NCBI GenBank assembly: GCA_902494565.1
Contig: CABUTN010000002.1
Span: 1-64,000, forward strand
DNA: 64,000 bases
DNA from: an uncultured Collinsella sp.
GTDB taxonomy: Bacteria; Actinomycetota; Coriobacteriia; Coriobacteriales; Coriobacteriaceae
Direction: 5' to 3'
The notes beneath the pieces were generated by a model. The model saw only the letters and a program-made list of their open reading frames with translations, was not told the origin of the DNA and made no database searches. Positions 33,228 through 42,248 of this stretch are shown piece by piece (the stretch's first letter is position 1; each line of letters opens with the position of its first letter). A program made the translations under genes and the position numbers.

Positions 33228-34529
33228 ATGAGCAAGACAATAGTTAGGCCCACGCTTTCGCTGGGCAACCACATCTATCTGTATCGCCTGCTGCGCGATG
33301 CAATCGGATGCGGCAAGCAAACGTTTATGACGCAGGTCGAGGAGGCACTCGCCGCTGGTGACATGGCCGCTTATGACCTGGGCTTCGAGACCACGCGCGA
33401 GCTGCTCGAGGAGCTCGACGACTGCATTAAGCTGACCGTCTTTAAGGGCGGTCGCCTGTATGCCACGGTCATCGCCAACGAGGCCTGGGATGCCGCCCTT
33501 GCCAAGGGCGAGGACAAGCCCAAGGCTGCCAAGGGTGCCAAGCAGTCCTACAAAAAGAAGAAGCGCGGCGAGAAGGACCTCAAGGCCGTGCGTCCCAAGC
33601 ACGTTAAACGTCCCAAGCCAGAAACCATGGTTGAAGCCGCGCCGGAACCCGAGCCCGAGGCAGAGATCGAAGTCGCTATTGAGGTAACAGCAGAAACCGA
33701 AATCGCCGCCACGACCGATTCCGAAGTCATATCCGAGCAGGACGCCACTGCGGAGCTCAACGAGGCTCCCAAGCCGACAACCGAAGAAGCCGCTGACCAA
33801 CCCGAGACGCCTGCGTTCCAAAACAGCGATGTCTTTGACAACGAGGCCGAGGACGATCAGTCCGACGAGCCCGCCGATCAAGGCGTTACCGAGTCGGCGC
33901 CGGAGCCCGAGACGCCGCAGCCCGCCATCTCGCTCACGGTCGTCTATGACCCCGAAAACGCCAACGCCGGCATCACCACCATGGCTTCCACGCCGGTCGA
34001 GACAAAGCCGAGCATCGAGAACGAGAACGCAACGCAGGTTGAGATTGAAACTGCAGCTGCAGACGCGCCCGTCACCGTGAAGCCCGCAGATTCCACAATC
34101 AAGCCGGAAGCGACGCCGGAGCCCGCACCCGTCATCGAATCCGTGCCCACCTCTGCTTGCGACCAAATTCCCGCACCGGCACCGGCTCCGGCACCCGCAG
34201 CGGCCCCAACCCCCGCACCTGCAGCGCCCGCCATCCCCGAGGACTTCCCCGTCGATTTCGCAACCGAGGTCTTCTGCCCCGGCCCGCTTCTGCACCAGTT
34301 GTCGACCTATCTCCCCTACGGCGCCGATACCCTCGGCATCGTCGGCGAGTACTACTGGATCGCCCGCGAGCGCGGTACCATCGAGGCCGCGCGAAACCGC
34401 GCAAGCTTCCCCCTGCGCTACACGCAGGCCGGCGAGCGCCGCGAGGTTACCGTGCGCATCCGCCGCAACACCACCGGCGGTCTCGGAGCCGCCTGGACCA
34501 TCGACAAGGTCGAAGCCCCGGTCGAGTAA
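33228..34529 (+). CDS. Coriobacterial hypothetical protein with Pro/Glu-rich linker between two small domains
   Basis: 433 aa from ATG 33228 (MSKTIVRPTLSLGNHIYLYR), GAGGAG upstream. Residues 1-90 form a helical domain (LLRDAIGCGKQTFMTQVEEA; LDDCIKLTVFKGGRLYATVI), then a Lys-rich segment (KQSYKKKKRGEKDLKAV), about 230 residues of Glu/Pro/Ala/Thr-rich disordered linker with alternating PAPAPA runs, and a C-terminal domain of ~85 residues (GPLLHQLSTYLPYGADTLGI, ending VEAPVE). No signal peptide, so probably cytosolic. No known family; the basic segment hints at nucleic-acid binding (inference). Confidence 0.65.
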   Translation: MSKTIVRPTLSLGNHIYLYRLLRDAIGCGKQTFMTQVEEALAAGDMAAYDLGFETTRELLEELDDCIKLTVFKGGRLYATVIANEAWDAALAKGEDKPKAAKGAKQSYKKKKRGEKDLKAVRPKHVKRPKPETMVEAAPEPEPEAEIEVAIEVTAETEIAATTDSEVISEQDATAELNEAPKPTTEEAADQPETPAFQNSDVFDNEAEDDQSDEPADQGVTESAPEPETPQPAISLTVVYDPENANAGITTMASTPVETKPSIENENATQVEIETAAADAPVTVKPADSTIKPEATPEPAPVIESVPTSACDQIPAPAPAPAPAAAPTPAPAAPAIPEDFPVDFATEVFCPGPLLHQLSTYLPYGADTLGIVGEYYWIARERGTIEAARNRASFPLRYTQAGERREVTVRIRRNTTGGLGAAWTIDKVEAPVE

Positions 34530-34530
34530 A

Positions 34531-34572
34531 AAACGGCCTCGGATAGCCAATTGACCATCCGAGGCCGTTTGA
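34531..34572. terminator. Bidirectional terminator
   Basis: AAACGGCCTCGGAT (34531-34544) / ATCCGAGGCCGTTT (34557-34570); flanked by A-run and T-run, serving the convergent genes on both sides. Confidence 0.92.
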
Positions 34573-34583
34573 ATTCAGGCCTT

Positions 34584-34976
34584 TTAGTTGTCATCGGTGC
34601 ATATAGACACCAGAGAAGCAAGCTCATCCTCAAGTTGCGGAGCAAAGTATCTAAAAGAAACCTGCGCTCCAGTCGGTATCGACTCAATCATATTCGCAGC
34701 ATTATCTGAAACTCGGTACGATGCAGTTTCACCTGTCTTCAAATCCTCTATTGAGCAGACAGCGTCTTCAGCATCAATCGACCTAAGCACGCCTTTTCCT
34801 TGTAACATCACATCGGCATGCCCGCCAGCTATTTCTAATGAACCTGAGTCTGTCGCAGTCACTTCTCCGGAACCTCCGCGCGATATCTCTTCCTTTGTTG
34901 AACAGCCCACCAATGAAGCCATCAGCACCAAAGACAGAGCTAGACGAATCGCCCTACTTCGAAAAAGTCGTTCCAT
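34584..34976 (-). CDS. Small lipoprotein of the cysteine protease locus
   Basis: Signal LALSLVLMASLVGC with the lipobox Cys; about 105 mature residues, acidic, beta-rich (ADVMLQGKGVLRSIDAEDAV; VSFRYFAPQLEDEL), suggesting an OB- or lipocalin-like fold without clear family. I start at ATG 34976 (MERLFRSRAIRL); ATG 35003 is possible. Either start overlaps the cysteine protease gene, so the two are coupled. It may be an inhibitor or chaperone of that protease, as small beta-barrel inhibitors often sit next to C10-type proteases (inference). AT-richer than neighbours. Confidence 0.65.
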   Translation of the reverse strand: MERLFRSRAIRLALSLVLMASLVGCSTKEEISRGGSGEVTATDSGSLEIAGGHADVMLQGKGVLRSIDAEDAVCSIEDLKTGETASYRVSDNAANMIESIPTGAQVSFRYFAPQLEDELASLVSICTDDN

Positions 34977-36081
34977 AAGTCCACGCATAATAGCTCTGAT
35001 CATACTTCAGGAAGGATAAAGATGAATTCCAGCCGTCCGCTATGCCAATCATCTGCCTTGTCTCTCCAGTTTTCTTACCAGTAAGTGTGGCGTAAGCCTC
35101 CGCTGTTACAGAATGGGCTGATCCGTTGTACAAACTCGCATGTAAAACATTCGGTCTATTAGAGTTAATCTCATTTTGGATGCTCGCGATAGCCGGAGAG
35201 GAGACAGTGCGGGCGATAAGAGTACTTCCTCTGCTTGCGCAGTAATTTGTAAACCCCGTTGCACAGGTTGATATCGGCGTTCCACCCAAAACAACGCCGG
35301 GAACAGTCTGTTCTTCATCGGAAAGAGCATGGGTATTGGTGTAATTCCATATCTGCATATATTGCGAAGGGTCGCTATATAAATTGGCAATGCCATACAG
35401 TTCCGCAACGTTCGAAAAAGCTGTCACCATACAAGCATAGTGGGCGGTAAGCCTCTTAATCTCGCTTTCATCATATGACATAAACTGAGAAATGGAACGA
35501 AATCCAGATACTGTGTAATCCTGCATTTGAGTTGCGTAAATTACAACATCGTTCCAGCTTGAAGGTTTATTCGATAAAACGACAGGCCGTCCTTCTATGG
35601 AAACAGCCGGGATTGTTCTTCCGCAATTTGTTGTTATTGAACCGTCCAAAGATTGCACGCCGAATTCGAATGGATTGATCATTACGACTGGGTTATTGAA
35701 CGAATAAGACTCGACACCAAGATCTCCTCCCCGATCCATAGGGCTGACTAAGCCGTCTCCAAAACGATATCCCGTAAGTATTTCATCATCTGAAGCATCT
35801 AAAACCAAATAGCCCGCGGCTCTATTGGATGTCACAACCGGAACAATATAACCAAGCGGGGACCCATCAACATCTACAAAAGGAATAGGGTCAGAAGGCG
35901 TATACGAATAGCCGAGGAGTCCCTTTATATATTTATCGGCAAGCTCTTGCGCAATTTCAGAAGTAAATTGTATCTGCTCACCATCAATATTGCCCGTCGA
36001 AGCAAAAACCTCTTTCGGACGTGCGGCTAAGGCGACAATTGAAGACGCGACAAGTTGCAGAAAACGACGACGCGAAAGCAT
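34954..36081 (-). CDS. Tat-exported papain-fold cysteine protease (C10/streptopain-like)
   Basis: 375 aa. Tat signal SRRRFLQLVASSIVALAAR to about residue 27. The pro-region contains GYIVPVVTSNRAAGYLVLDA and DEILTGYRFGD, the SpeB-type prodomain pattern. Catalytic Cys is likely in AHYACMVTAFSNVAELYG and His in GSAHSVTAEAYATL, with the Asn/Trp pair probably in IADGWNSSLSFL. Compared with streptopain it is short and the Gln of the oxyanion hole is not obvious, so activity is not certain. It would act outside the cell, possibly in proteolysis or competition. Base composition is AT-richer than the flanks, suggesting acquisition. Confidence 0.68.
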   Translation of the reverse strand: MLSRRRFLQLVASSIVALAARPKEVFASTGNIDGEQIQFTSEIAQELADKYIKGLLGYSYTPSDPIPFVDVDGSPLGYIVPVVTSNRAAGYLVLDASDDEILTGYRFGDGLVSPMDRGGDLGVESYSFNNPVVMINPFEFGVQSLDGSITTNCGRTIPAVSIEGRPVVLSNKPSSWNDVVIYATQMQDYTVSGFRSISQFMSYDESEIKRLTAHYACMVTAFSNVAELYGIANLYSDPSQYMQIWNYTNTHALSDEEQTVPGVVLGGTPISTCATGFTNYCASRGSTLIARTVSSPAIASIQNEINSNRPNVLHASLYNGSAHSVTAEAYATLTGKKTGETRQMIGIADGWNSSLSFLKYDQSYYAWTYGTTFSK

Positions 36082-36323
36082 ATGTTCTTCTTTCTAGAGA
36101 AGCGACTAATAAGGTACTCCTATTCTATAATCTTTTTTGTAACGTTACAGCACTGGTTATATTTCAATTCGATTTGCTTATGTCCTTGCAACCCAATGCG
36201 GCTTTACGTTTTAAACGGAATTAGAAAATCACTCATAGCAAAAACGGGCTTTAATCCCAAAGAGATGACTTTGATTATGAATCAAACCAGCAGCTAGGGC
36301 ATAGCTGCAGTGCAATTGCTACA
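36082..36323. other. AT-rich spacer upstream of the cysteine protease
   Basis: About 240 bp without an ORF with ribosome site. It must contain the promoter of the protease gene; I see no clear boxes. Confidence 0.4.
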
Positions 36324-36353
36324 AGAAAGGCCGCCCTTGGTGGCGGCCTTTCT
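36324..36353 (-). terminator. Terminator of ettA
   Basis: AGAAAGGCCGCC / GGCGGCCTTTCT, 6-nt loop, followed on the minus strand by TGTAG; 8 bp after the stop. Confidence 0.85.
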
Positions 36354-36361
36354 ACTTGCTA

Positions 36362-38041
36362 CTAGTCACGCGTCAGCTTGCGGTGAATACGATGCGGCTG
36401 GGCTGCGTCCTCGCCCAGGCGCTCGATGCGGTTGGCCTGATAGGCCTCGAAGTTACCCTCGAACCAATACCAGTTGCCCGGATTCTCGTCGGTGCCCTCC
36501 CACGCCAGAATATGCGTGGCGACGCGGTCCAGGAACATACGATCGTGGCTAATGACCACCGAGCAGCCCGGGAACTCGAGCAGCGCCGCTTCGAGCGAGG
36601 ACAGCGTTTCGACGTCGAGGTCGTTCGTGGGCTCGTCGAGAAGCAGCAGGTTGCCGCCCTGCTTGAGCGTAAGCGCCAGGTTCAGACGGTTGCGCTCGCC
36701 ACCGGAAAGTACGCCAGCGCGCTTCTGCTGGTCCTGGCCCTTAAAGCCAAAGCTCGCCACGTACGCGCGGCTCGGAACCTCGGTCTCGCCGACCATCATG
36801 TGGTCCAGGCCGTCCGAGACGACCTCCCACAGGTTCTTATCGGGGTCGATGCCGGAACGGTTCTGGTCGACGTAAGAAATCTTGACGGTCTCGCCCACCT
36901 CGAGCTCGCCCGAAGTCAGCGGCTCCAGACCCACGATGGTCTTGAAGAGCGTAGTCTTGCCCACACCGTTGGGGCCGATGACGCCCACGATGCCGTTACG
37001 CGGCAGGGTGAAAGAAAGGTCGTCGATGAGCACGCGACCGTCGAATTCCTTGTGCAGGTGATGGGCCTCGAGCACCTTGTTACCCAAACGCGGTCCAACG
37101 GGAATGCGGATATCGGTCCAGTCGAGCTTCTGGCTTGCGCGGGCCTCGGCCTCCATCTCCTCGTAGCGAGCCAGACGGGCCTTGTTCTTTGCCTGGCGAG
37201 CCTTGGGCGAGCTGCGTACCCACTCGAGCTCGGCCTCCATGCGCTTGGCGAGCTTGGCGTCGCGGTTACCCTGCGCCTCGATACGCGCGGCCTTGGTCTC
37301 CAGATACGTGGAGTAGTTGCCCTTGTAGGGATAGAGGTGACCGCGGTCGACCTCGCAGATCCACTCGGCAACGTTATCCAGGAAGTAGCGATCGTGTGTG
37401 ACGGCAAGCACCGCGCCCTGGTAGTTGTGCAGGAAGTGCTCGAGCCACAGGATCGACTCGGCGTCCAGGTGGTTCGTAGGCTCGTCGAGCAGCAGCAGGT
37501 CGGGAGCCTCGAGCAGCAGCTTGCACAGGGCCACGCGGCGGCGCTCGCCGCCAGAGAGCACGTTGACCGGCATGTCGGAATCGGGCAGCTGCAGGGCGTC
37601 CATGGCCTGGCCGAGCTTGGAATCGATATCCCAGCCGTCGGCGGCGTCAATCTCGTCCTGGAGCTTGCCCATCTCGGCCATGAGGGCGTCCATGTCGCAA
37701 TCCGGGTCGCACATCTCCTCGCCGATCTTGTTGAAGCGATCGACCTTGGCGATCATGTCGCCAAATGCCATGCGCACGTTCTCGATGACGGTCTTGTCGT
37801 CGTCGAGCGGCGGCTCCTGCTGCAGGATACCCACGGTGTAGCCGGGGGTGAGCCTGGCATCGCCGTTGGAGACCTCCTCGATGCCGGCCATGATCTTGAG
37901 CAGGGTCGACTTGCCCATGCCGTTGGGACCCACGACGCCGATCTTGGCACCGGGGTAGAAGCTCAGGGTCACGTCGTCAAGGATTACCTTGTCGCCATGG
38001 GCCTTGCGAGCCTGATACATCTGGTAGATAAACTCCGCCAT
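36362..38041 (-). CDS. ettA: ABC-F translation factor EttA
   Basis: 559 aa, the usual length of EttA. Two ABC domains: Walker A GPNGMGKST and GPNGVGKTT, signatures LSGGERRRVALC and LSGGERNRLNLA, Walker B LLLLDEPTNHLD and LLLLDEPTNDLD. The arm between them and the P-site tRNA linker (EWVRSSPKARQAKNKARLAR) is the conserved EttA element. It gates 70S ribosomes into the elongation cycle according to ATP/ADP. Start at ATG 38041 with GAAAGGA upstream. Confidence 0.95.
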   Translation of the reverse strand: MAEFIYQMYQARKAHGDKVILDDVTLSFYPGAKIGVVGPNGMGKSTLLKIMAGIEEVSNGDARLTPGYTVGILQQEPPLDDDKTVIENVRMAFGDMIAKVDRFNKIGEEMCDPDCDMDALMAEMGKLQDEIDAADGWDIDSKLGQAMDALQLPDSDMPVNVLSGGERRRVALCKLLLEAPDLLLLDEPTNHLDAESILWLEHFLHNYQGAVLAVTHDRYFLDNVAEWICEVDRGHLYPYKGNYSTYLETKAARIEAQGNRDAKLAKRMEAELEWVRSSPKARQAKNKARLARYEEMEAEARASQKLDWTDIRIPVGPRLGNKVLEAHHLHKEFDGRVLIDDLSFTLPRNGIVGVIGPNGVGKTTLFKTIVGLEPLTSGELEVGETVKISYVDQNRSGIDPDKNLWEVVSDGLDHMMVGETEVPSRAYVASFGFKGQDQQKRAGVLSGGERNRLNLALTLKQGGNLLLLDEPTNDLDVETLSSLEAALLEFPGCSVVISHDRMFLDRVATHILAWEGTDENPGNWYWFEGNFEAYQANRIERLGEDAAQPHRIHRKLTRD

Positions 38042-38132
38042 ATGTCTGTTCTATCCTTTCTACCTGCTGTTTCCCTATTCTTGATTCGCTTTAGTGGAAA
38101 CGAAATGAGGGAACCAGCTCTGAAACGTAACG

Positions 38133-38159
38133 AAAAAGGGGCATGGTTGCCCATACCCC
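38133..38159 (-). terminator. Terminator of the sdpRI unit
   Basis: Minus strand GGGGTATGG / CCATGCCCC (one G.T), GCAA tetraloop, then TTTTT. Confidence 0.85.
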
Positions 38160-38225
38160 CTAATACTACCTGGGAAAAGTCCCCCGGAACATACTATGAA
38201 CTGCGTACGCTAGTTTTCCGCAACC

Positions 38226-38930
38226 TTAACGAGCGGCTCGCTGCGATTTGCGCCACAGCAGATACGAGTAGACGTAGATGGCTCCGACCGAACCAAACGC
38301 CAGAACCGCAATCACCGCGGCGACGACTTCACTCGAAAGCACGCTGCCTGCCACGCCCATCACAATCAGGCCAATACCCAGCACCATAAAGCAGGCGCCG
38401 CCAAAACGCTGCGCACGGCGCCAGTTCTCGGGATCGGCAAGCGCCCAGGGTGTCTTGATACCGAGCGTATAGTTCTGCTTCACACGCGGCAAGTAGTTGC
38501 CTACGCCGATGAACAGCAAACCGACAACACCGGAAATCAGCACGTTAACCGAACCGACCGCCGGCACCACGCCCCAGACCGTAAGCTCTCCCAGCCAGCT
38601 TATGGCGCACATGAACAAGGTGAAGGCGATTACGAAGCCCTGGTAGAACTTGCCCGAGGTTCGATATGCCTCACCTTTGGGGTCGATGCGCGGCACCACG
38701 CAGAACATTGCGAGAAGCGCCAGAGGCAGCACGCCGAGCGCGGAGGCCATCCAGCTAGGACCCCAACCGTCGACGGCGCCGTTCGCGCCCCAGTGCGTGG
38801 GAATCTGCGCAGGCAAGCTCGGCATCACCATGAGGTGCGCTACGACATTGGCGACGCACAGAGCGACCAGCGCAATCCACACGCGCGACGATACCCCCGT
38901 GGGGTGAATGCCCTTGTTTTCGTTATTCAT
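38226..38930 (-). CDS. sdpI: SdpI-family membrane protein
   Basis: 234 aa from ATG 38930 (MNNENKGIHPTGVSSR). About six spans; the first extracellular loop has LPAQIPTHWGANGAVDGW, the DUF1648 signature of SdpI, and GNYLPRVKQNYTLGIKTPWAL is the SdpI motif. In Bacillus SdpI gives immunity to the SdpC toxin and sequesters the SdpR repressor; no SdpC-type gene is seen here. The gene overlaps its ArsR-type repressor by 8 bp. Confidence 0.88.
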   Translation of the reverse strand: MNNENKGIHPTGVSSRVWIALVALCVANVVAHLMVMPSLPAQIPTHWGANGAVDGWGPSWMASALGVLPLALLAMFCVVPRIDPKGEAYRTSGKFYQGFVIAFTLFMCAISWLGELTVWGVVPAVGSVNVLISGVVGLLFIGVGNYLPRVKQNYTLGIKTPWALADPENWRRAQRFGGACFMVLGIGLIVMGVAGSVLSSEVVAAVIAVLAFGSVGAIYVYSYLLWRKSQRAAR

Positions 38931-39201
38931 CCTTATCACCTTCCGTGTTTGTAAAACCCATAAACCAGCCAATCAAATCCTGCATGACGGTGGTGTTTGA
39001 GCTGTATACGATGTTTTGGCCATGGCGCTCGTCGGTCACCAACCCGGCGTTTTTGAGCGTCGCCAAGTGATGGCTCAGCGACGGCTTACTGATATCGAAA
39101 TGCTCGGCAAGCTCCCCCGCCGTGCAATTGCCCTCGCGCAGCAACTCCAAAATGCGCCGTCGCGTTGGATCGGCAAGCGCCTTAAAACCCTCTCCCGGCA
39201 T
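38923..39201 (-). CDS. sdpR: ArsR-family repressor (SdpR-like)
   Basis: 92 aa from ATG 39201 (MPGEGFKALADPTRRRILEL), GGAGG upstream. Winged helix with AGELAEHFDISKPSLSHHLA recognition helix and LVTDERHGQNIVYSSN wing. No metal-binding cysteines, as in SdpR-type autorepressors. It is cotranscribed with SdpI, the arrangement known to form a repressor/membrane-sequestration circuit. An inverted repeat overlapping the -35 box is the likely operator. Confidence 0.88.
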   Translation of the reverse strand: MPGEGFKALADPTRRRILELLREGNCTAGELAEHFDISKPSLSHHLATLKNAGLVTDERHGQNIVYSSNTTVMQDLIGWFMGFTNTEGDKDE

Positions 39202-39235
39202 AAGACCTCCTCTCATCATCTCTCATGACGCGCAC

Positions 39236-39273
39236 ACTATACTCGATATTTAGATGTTTGTCTAACTATCTAA
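39236..39273 (-). promoter_or_regulatory. sdpRI promoter and operator
   Basis: Minus strand TTAGAC (39260-39265), 18-bp spacer, TATAGT (39236-39241). Inverted repeat TTAGAT (39250-39255) / ATCTAA (39268-39273) covers the -35 region. Confidence 0.65.
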
Positions 39274-39500
39274 TCTTGTACTCAAAAAAATAGCCGCCTC
39301 CGCGTAATGCGAAGACGGCCACTTCTCACGCTACAAACGTGTTTTTGAGTTGGCCAACCCGCTGCAACGGGTGCCATCTGCTTCAATCTTATGCGAACCC
39401 CGATCCCATTTCAACAAGCCCAAGGGCTCAAATGGAATCGCGATAACACCTATAATGGCGATAGCTAAAACACGATTCGCTTCCCCATCGGAGGATGTCT

Positions 39501-40295
39501 ATGACCGAAACCGCTGCCGCTCTCGTCGAGACACGCGACACCAAGCTCGAGATCATCATGGGCCGCGAGGCACTCGATAAGCTCGCCGATGCTACGGTGT
39601 TGGTGCTCGGCTGCGGAGGCGTGGGCTCCAACTGCTGCGAGGCACTCGCCCGCGGCGGCATTGGTCATTTCGTCATTCTGGACAAGGACATCGTCGCGCC
39701 CAGCAATATCAATCGCCAGGCTATCGCCTTTCACAGCACTATCGACAAGCGCAAGGTCGATGTTATGGAAGCCATGATCCACGACATCAATCCCACCGCC
39801 ACCGTTATCAAACGCACCGAATACCTGCTGAGCGACAACATCGACGAGTTCTTCGCGAGCGTTTTGGAGCAGACGGACGGCAAGCTCGACTACGTCGTCG
39901 ACGCCATCGACACCATCTCGGCCAAGCTCACCATTGCCAAATATGCTCAGGACCACGACATTCGTTTGGTTAGCTCCATGGGCGGGGCCAACAAGCTCCA
40001 TCCCGAGTGCCTCCGCTTTGCCGACATTTTCGATACGGTACGTGACCCCATGAGCCGCATCATGCGCAAAGAATGTAAGAAGCGCGGAATCAAGAGTCTG
40101 CACGTGCTGTTTAGCTGCGAGGAATCGGTTAAGACCCAACCCCGCGACCCGTCCAACATCCACGAGCGTACCGAGTTGGGTACCGCCAGCTTTATGCCGC
40201 CCATCATGGGTCAGATGATTGCCGGCGAGGTTATCCGCCAGATCAGCGGGCGCGGCACCGAGCGCGTACGCGCCGACGGCCAACGCCTGGACTAG
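39501..40295 (+). CDS. tcdA: tRNA threonylcarbamoyladenosine dehydratase (TcdA/CsdL)
   Basis: 264 aa from ATG 39501 (MTETAAALVETRD), GAGGA five bases upstream. E1-like ThiF/MoeB fold: nucleotide loop VLVLGCGGVGSNCCEALARG, ILDKDIVAPSNINRQ with the conserved Asp and Arg finger, and VVDAIDTISAKL. The moderate size without a C-terminal rhodanese and the SSMGGANKLHPE motif point to TcdA, which uses ATP to cyclise t6A at position 37 of tRNAs to ct6A. Followed 14 bp later by tatD in the same transcription unit. Confidence 0.9.
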   Translation: MTETAAALVETRDTKLEIIMGREALDKLADATVLVLGCGGVGSNCCEALARGGIGHFVILDKDIVAPSNINRQAIAFHSTIDKRKVDVMEAMIHDINPTATVIKRTEYLLSDNIDEFFASVLEQTDGKLDYVVDAIDTISAKLTIAKYAQDHDIRLVSSMGGANKLHPECLRFADIFDTVRDPMSRIMRKECKKRGIKSLHVLFSCEESVKTQPRDPSNIHERTELGTASFMPPIMGQMIAGEVIRQISGRGTERVRADGQRLD

Positions 40296-40309
40296 CAGAA
40301 TGTCCTGCG

Positions 40310-41092
40310 ATGGAACCGCAATTCTTTGACACGCATTGTCATCTTGATTTGATGCTCGGCCCCGATGCTGCAGCCAGTGAGTCGGCGGCGTCGGGTCTGG
40401 GGCTCTTTGACTGCGGGGTCGACCCACGCGACTTTTCGGCCGCAAACGAGCGCGCCCGTCGCCAACCAAGCATCATCGCCGGCGTTGGGCTTCACCCCTG
40501 GTGGCTCGCCGACGGCCGCTGCGGTCCCGCCGAAGTCAACCTGCTTTGCGAGTTTGCTGCCCAAGAGCGCTACATCGGCGAAGTCGGACTTGACTTTTCC
40601 GCTCGTTTTGCCTTAAGTGAGCCGCTACAAATACAGGCATTTGACTGGCTCTGCGATACACTCGTGCAGCATCCTCTTACCGGGCGAGTGATATCAATTC
40701 ACGCCGTTCGTTCAGCAGGAGCCGTACTGGACGTCCTCGAATCGCATGGACTACTCATCCCAAACCCCGACTCCCCCGCTATCATCTTCCACTGGTTTAG
40801 CGGTACTTCGGACGAACTCGTCCGCGCGCGTAATGCGGGCTGTTATTTTTCCGTGAACGAGCGGATGCTCGCCACCAAGCGCGGTCGCGAATACGCCCGA
40901 CAGATCCCACTCGATCGTTTACTGCTCGAGACCGATGCGCCGGCGGAGGCAAACACAGAAACAAGCGCACAGTCGCTCATCAGATCGCTCACAAGGACCT
41001 CGATGCGCATTGCCTCACTCAAAAACTGTGACGCTAAGCACATTGAGTCGGCAGTTTTAGCAAATGCGCGCTCTGTATTTGACCTTCGCTAA
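40310..41092 (+). CDS. tatD: TatD-family metal-dependent hydrolase
   Basis: 260 aa. Metal ligands in order: FFDTHCHLDL (HxH), IGEVGLDFSA (Glu), ISIHAVR (His), IFHWFSGT (His), LLLETDAP (Asp). The fold is a TIM barrel with DNase activity described for TatD proteins; substrate in the cell is uncertain (DNA repair or tRNA/RNA quality control). First catalytic blocks are complete, so it should be active. A MITE-like element follows its stop by 9 bp. Confidence 0.9.
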   Translation: MEPQFFDTHCHLDLMLGPDAAASESAASGLGLFDCGVDPRDFSAANERARRQPSIIAGVGLHPWWLADGRCGPAEVNLLCEFAAQERYIGEVGLDFSARFALSEPLQIQAFDWLCDTLVQHPLTGRVISIHAVRSAGAVLDVLESHGLLIPNPDSPAIIFHWFSGTSDELVRARNAGCYFSVNERMLATKRGREYARQIPLDRLLLETDAPAEANTETSAQSLIRSLTRTSMRIASLKNCDAKHIESAVLANARSVFDLR

Positions 41093-41101
41093 CCCCTGTG
41101 G

Positions 41102-41324
41102 GCAAAAAATGCCAAATATGAGTACTGCTACCGGAATGGATACATTACTTTTAACTTCCCAACCGCCAGAATAATCCTCGATTGTCCGCTAATTAAAGCT
41201 TTTACAGTCATTCATCCTGCGTTTTCGCAAATCTTAAACCCCTCCAGACGCTCAAATCACATCTGAAGGGGTTGATTTTGCTGCGACTAAATTAGTCACA
41301 GTACTCATATTTGGCATTTTTTGC
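41102..41324. mobile_element. MITE-like element, 223 bp with perfect 26-bp terminal inverted repeats
   Basis: Left end 41102-41127 (GCAAAAAATGCC..GAGTACTG) is the exact complement of 41299-41324. Inside: a hairpin AACCCCTCCAGA (41237-41248) / TCTGAAGGGGTT (41262-41273) followed by GATTTTG, and a palindrome GACTAAATTAGTC (41285-41297) at the right border. No ORF. Lies between convergent genes tatD and frlD. Terminal repeats, small size and lack of coding sequence are MITE features; no target duplication could be confirmed. Confidence 0.7.
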
Positions 41325-41370
41325 ACACCGAGTCCCGGGGAGGCACCCGCACCTCCCCGGGACCGCTCGG

Positions 41371-42234
41371 CTATTCGACGATTGGTGCTCCGTAGCCCCA
41401 AGAACCTTCCATGCCGCACACGGTCGAGGCAAACCCGGCAGCAAAGTCGAGCGCGCGCTCGATGGCCTCGGCGCCATCCTCACCACGCTTGACGGAATCG
41501 AGATAGCACATCAAAAACGAGGTGAGGAACGAGTCGCCCGCCCCCATGGTGTCCTTCATGTCCGTTACCGGTTTAGCCAGCTGGCGGTAATAACGCTCGC
41601 CGTCGTAAGCAATGCAGCCCTCGGCGCCCGCCGTAGCCGACACAAAACGCGGACCCAGACCCTTCACCCATGCCAGACGCTCGCGAATCTCGTCCTCGCT
41701 CGCGGCATCCGCCGCACTAAAGAAAGCGAAATCGACGTAGGGCGCAATCTGCTCGTAGTACTCGTCGGTGGAGTCGTCCGAAAAGTCAAAAGAGACCGTG
41801 ACGCCCGCAGCCTTCAACTTGGGCAGCTCGCGCTCGGTAAAGCAGTAGTTGCCCGAATGAACCACATCGAACTGCTTCATGTACGCAAGGTCAAAGCGAT
41901 CGAGGACATAGCGCGCATCGCCACGGATACCGCCCTCGTTGGAGCCAAGGAAGACACGGTCACCGTCAACGACGGTCACGCGAGCCGCTCCGTTCTCGCC
42001 AATCATCTGCTCGCACTTGTCAAGCTCGATACCCTCATCCTCGAGGCTTGCAATGACATGCTCGGCAGCGGCGTCATTGCCAAAAATGCCCATGTATGCA
42101 GAGCGTGCGGCACCGCATTTCTTGGCATAAACGGCGAAGTTCACCGCATTGCCGCCGGGATACATGGTGTGGATATGCTCGTAGCGATCGACGACGTTGT
42201 CGCCAAATCCGAGCGCGTTAACGTTAAATGCCAT
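41371..42234 (-). CDS. frlD: PfkB-family fructosamine 6-kinase (FrlD-like)
   Basis: 287 aa. PfkB motifs: GGNAVNFAVYAKKCG (sugar site), and C-terminal DTMGAGDSFLTSFL (anion hole, catalytic Asp). GDNVVDRYEHIHTMYPGGNA and CGMEGSWGYG strongly resemble fructoselysine 6-kinase FrlD. It phosphorylates the sugar of Amadori products with ATP, giving the 6-phosphate that FrlB cleaves. Last gene of the frl operon, 14 bp after frlB. Confidence 0.85.
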   Translation of the reverse strand: MAFNVNALGFGDNVVDRYEHIHTMYPGGNAVNFAVYAKKCGAARSAYMGIFGNDAAAEHVIASLEDEGIELDKCEQMIGENGAARVTVVDGDRVFLGSNEGGIRGDARYVLDRFDLAYMKQFDVVHSGNYCFTERELPKLKAAGVTVSFDFSDDSTDEYYEQIAPYVDFAFFSAADAASEDEIRERLAWVKGLGPRFVSATAGAEGCIAYDGERYYRQLAKPVTDMKDTMGAGDSFLTSFLMCYLDSVKRGEDGAEAIERALDFAAGFASTVCGMEGSWGYGAPIVE

Positions 42235-42248
42235 GGCCTTTGCCCCTT

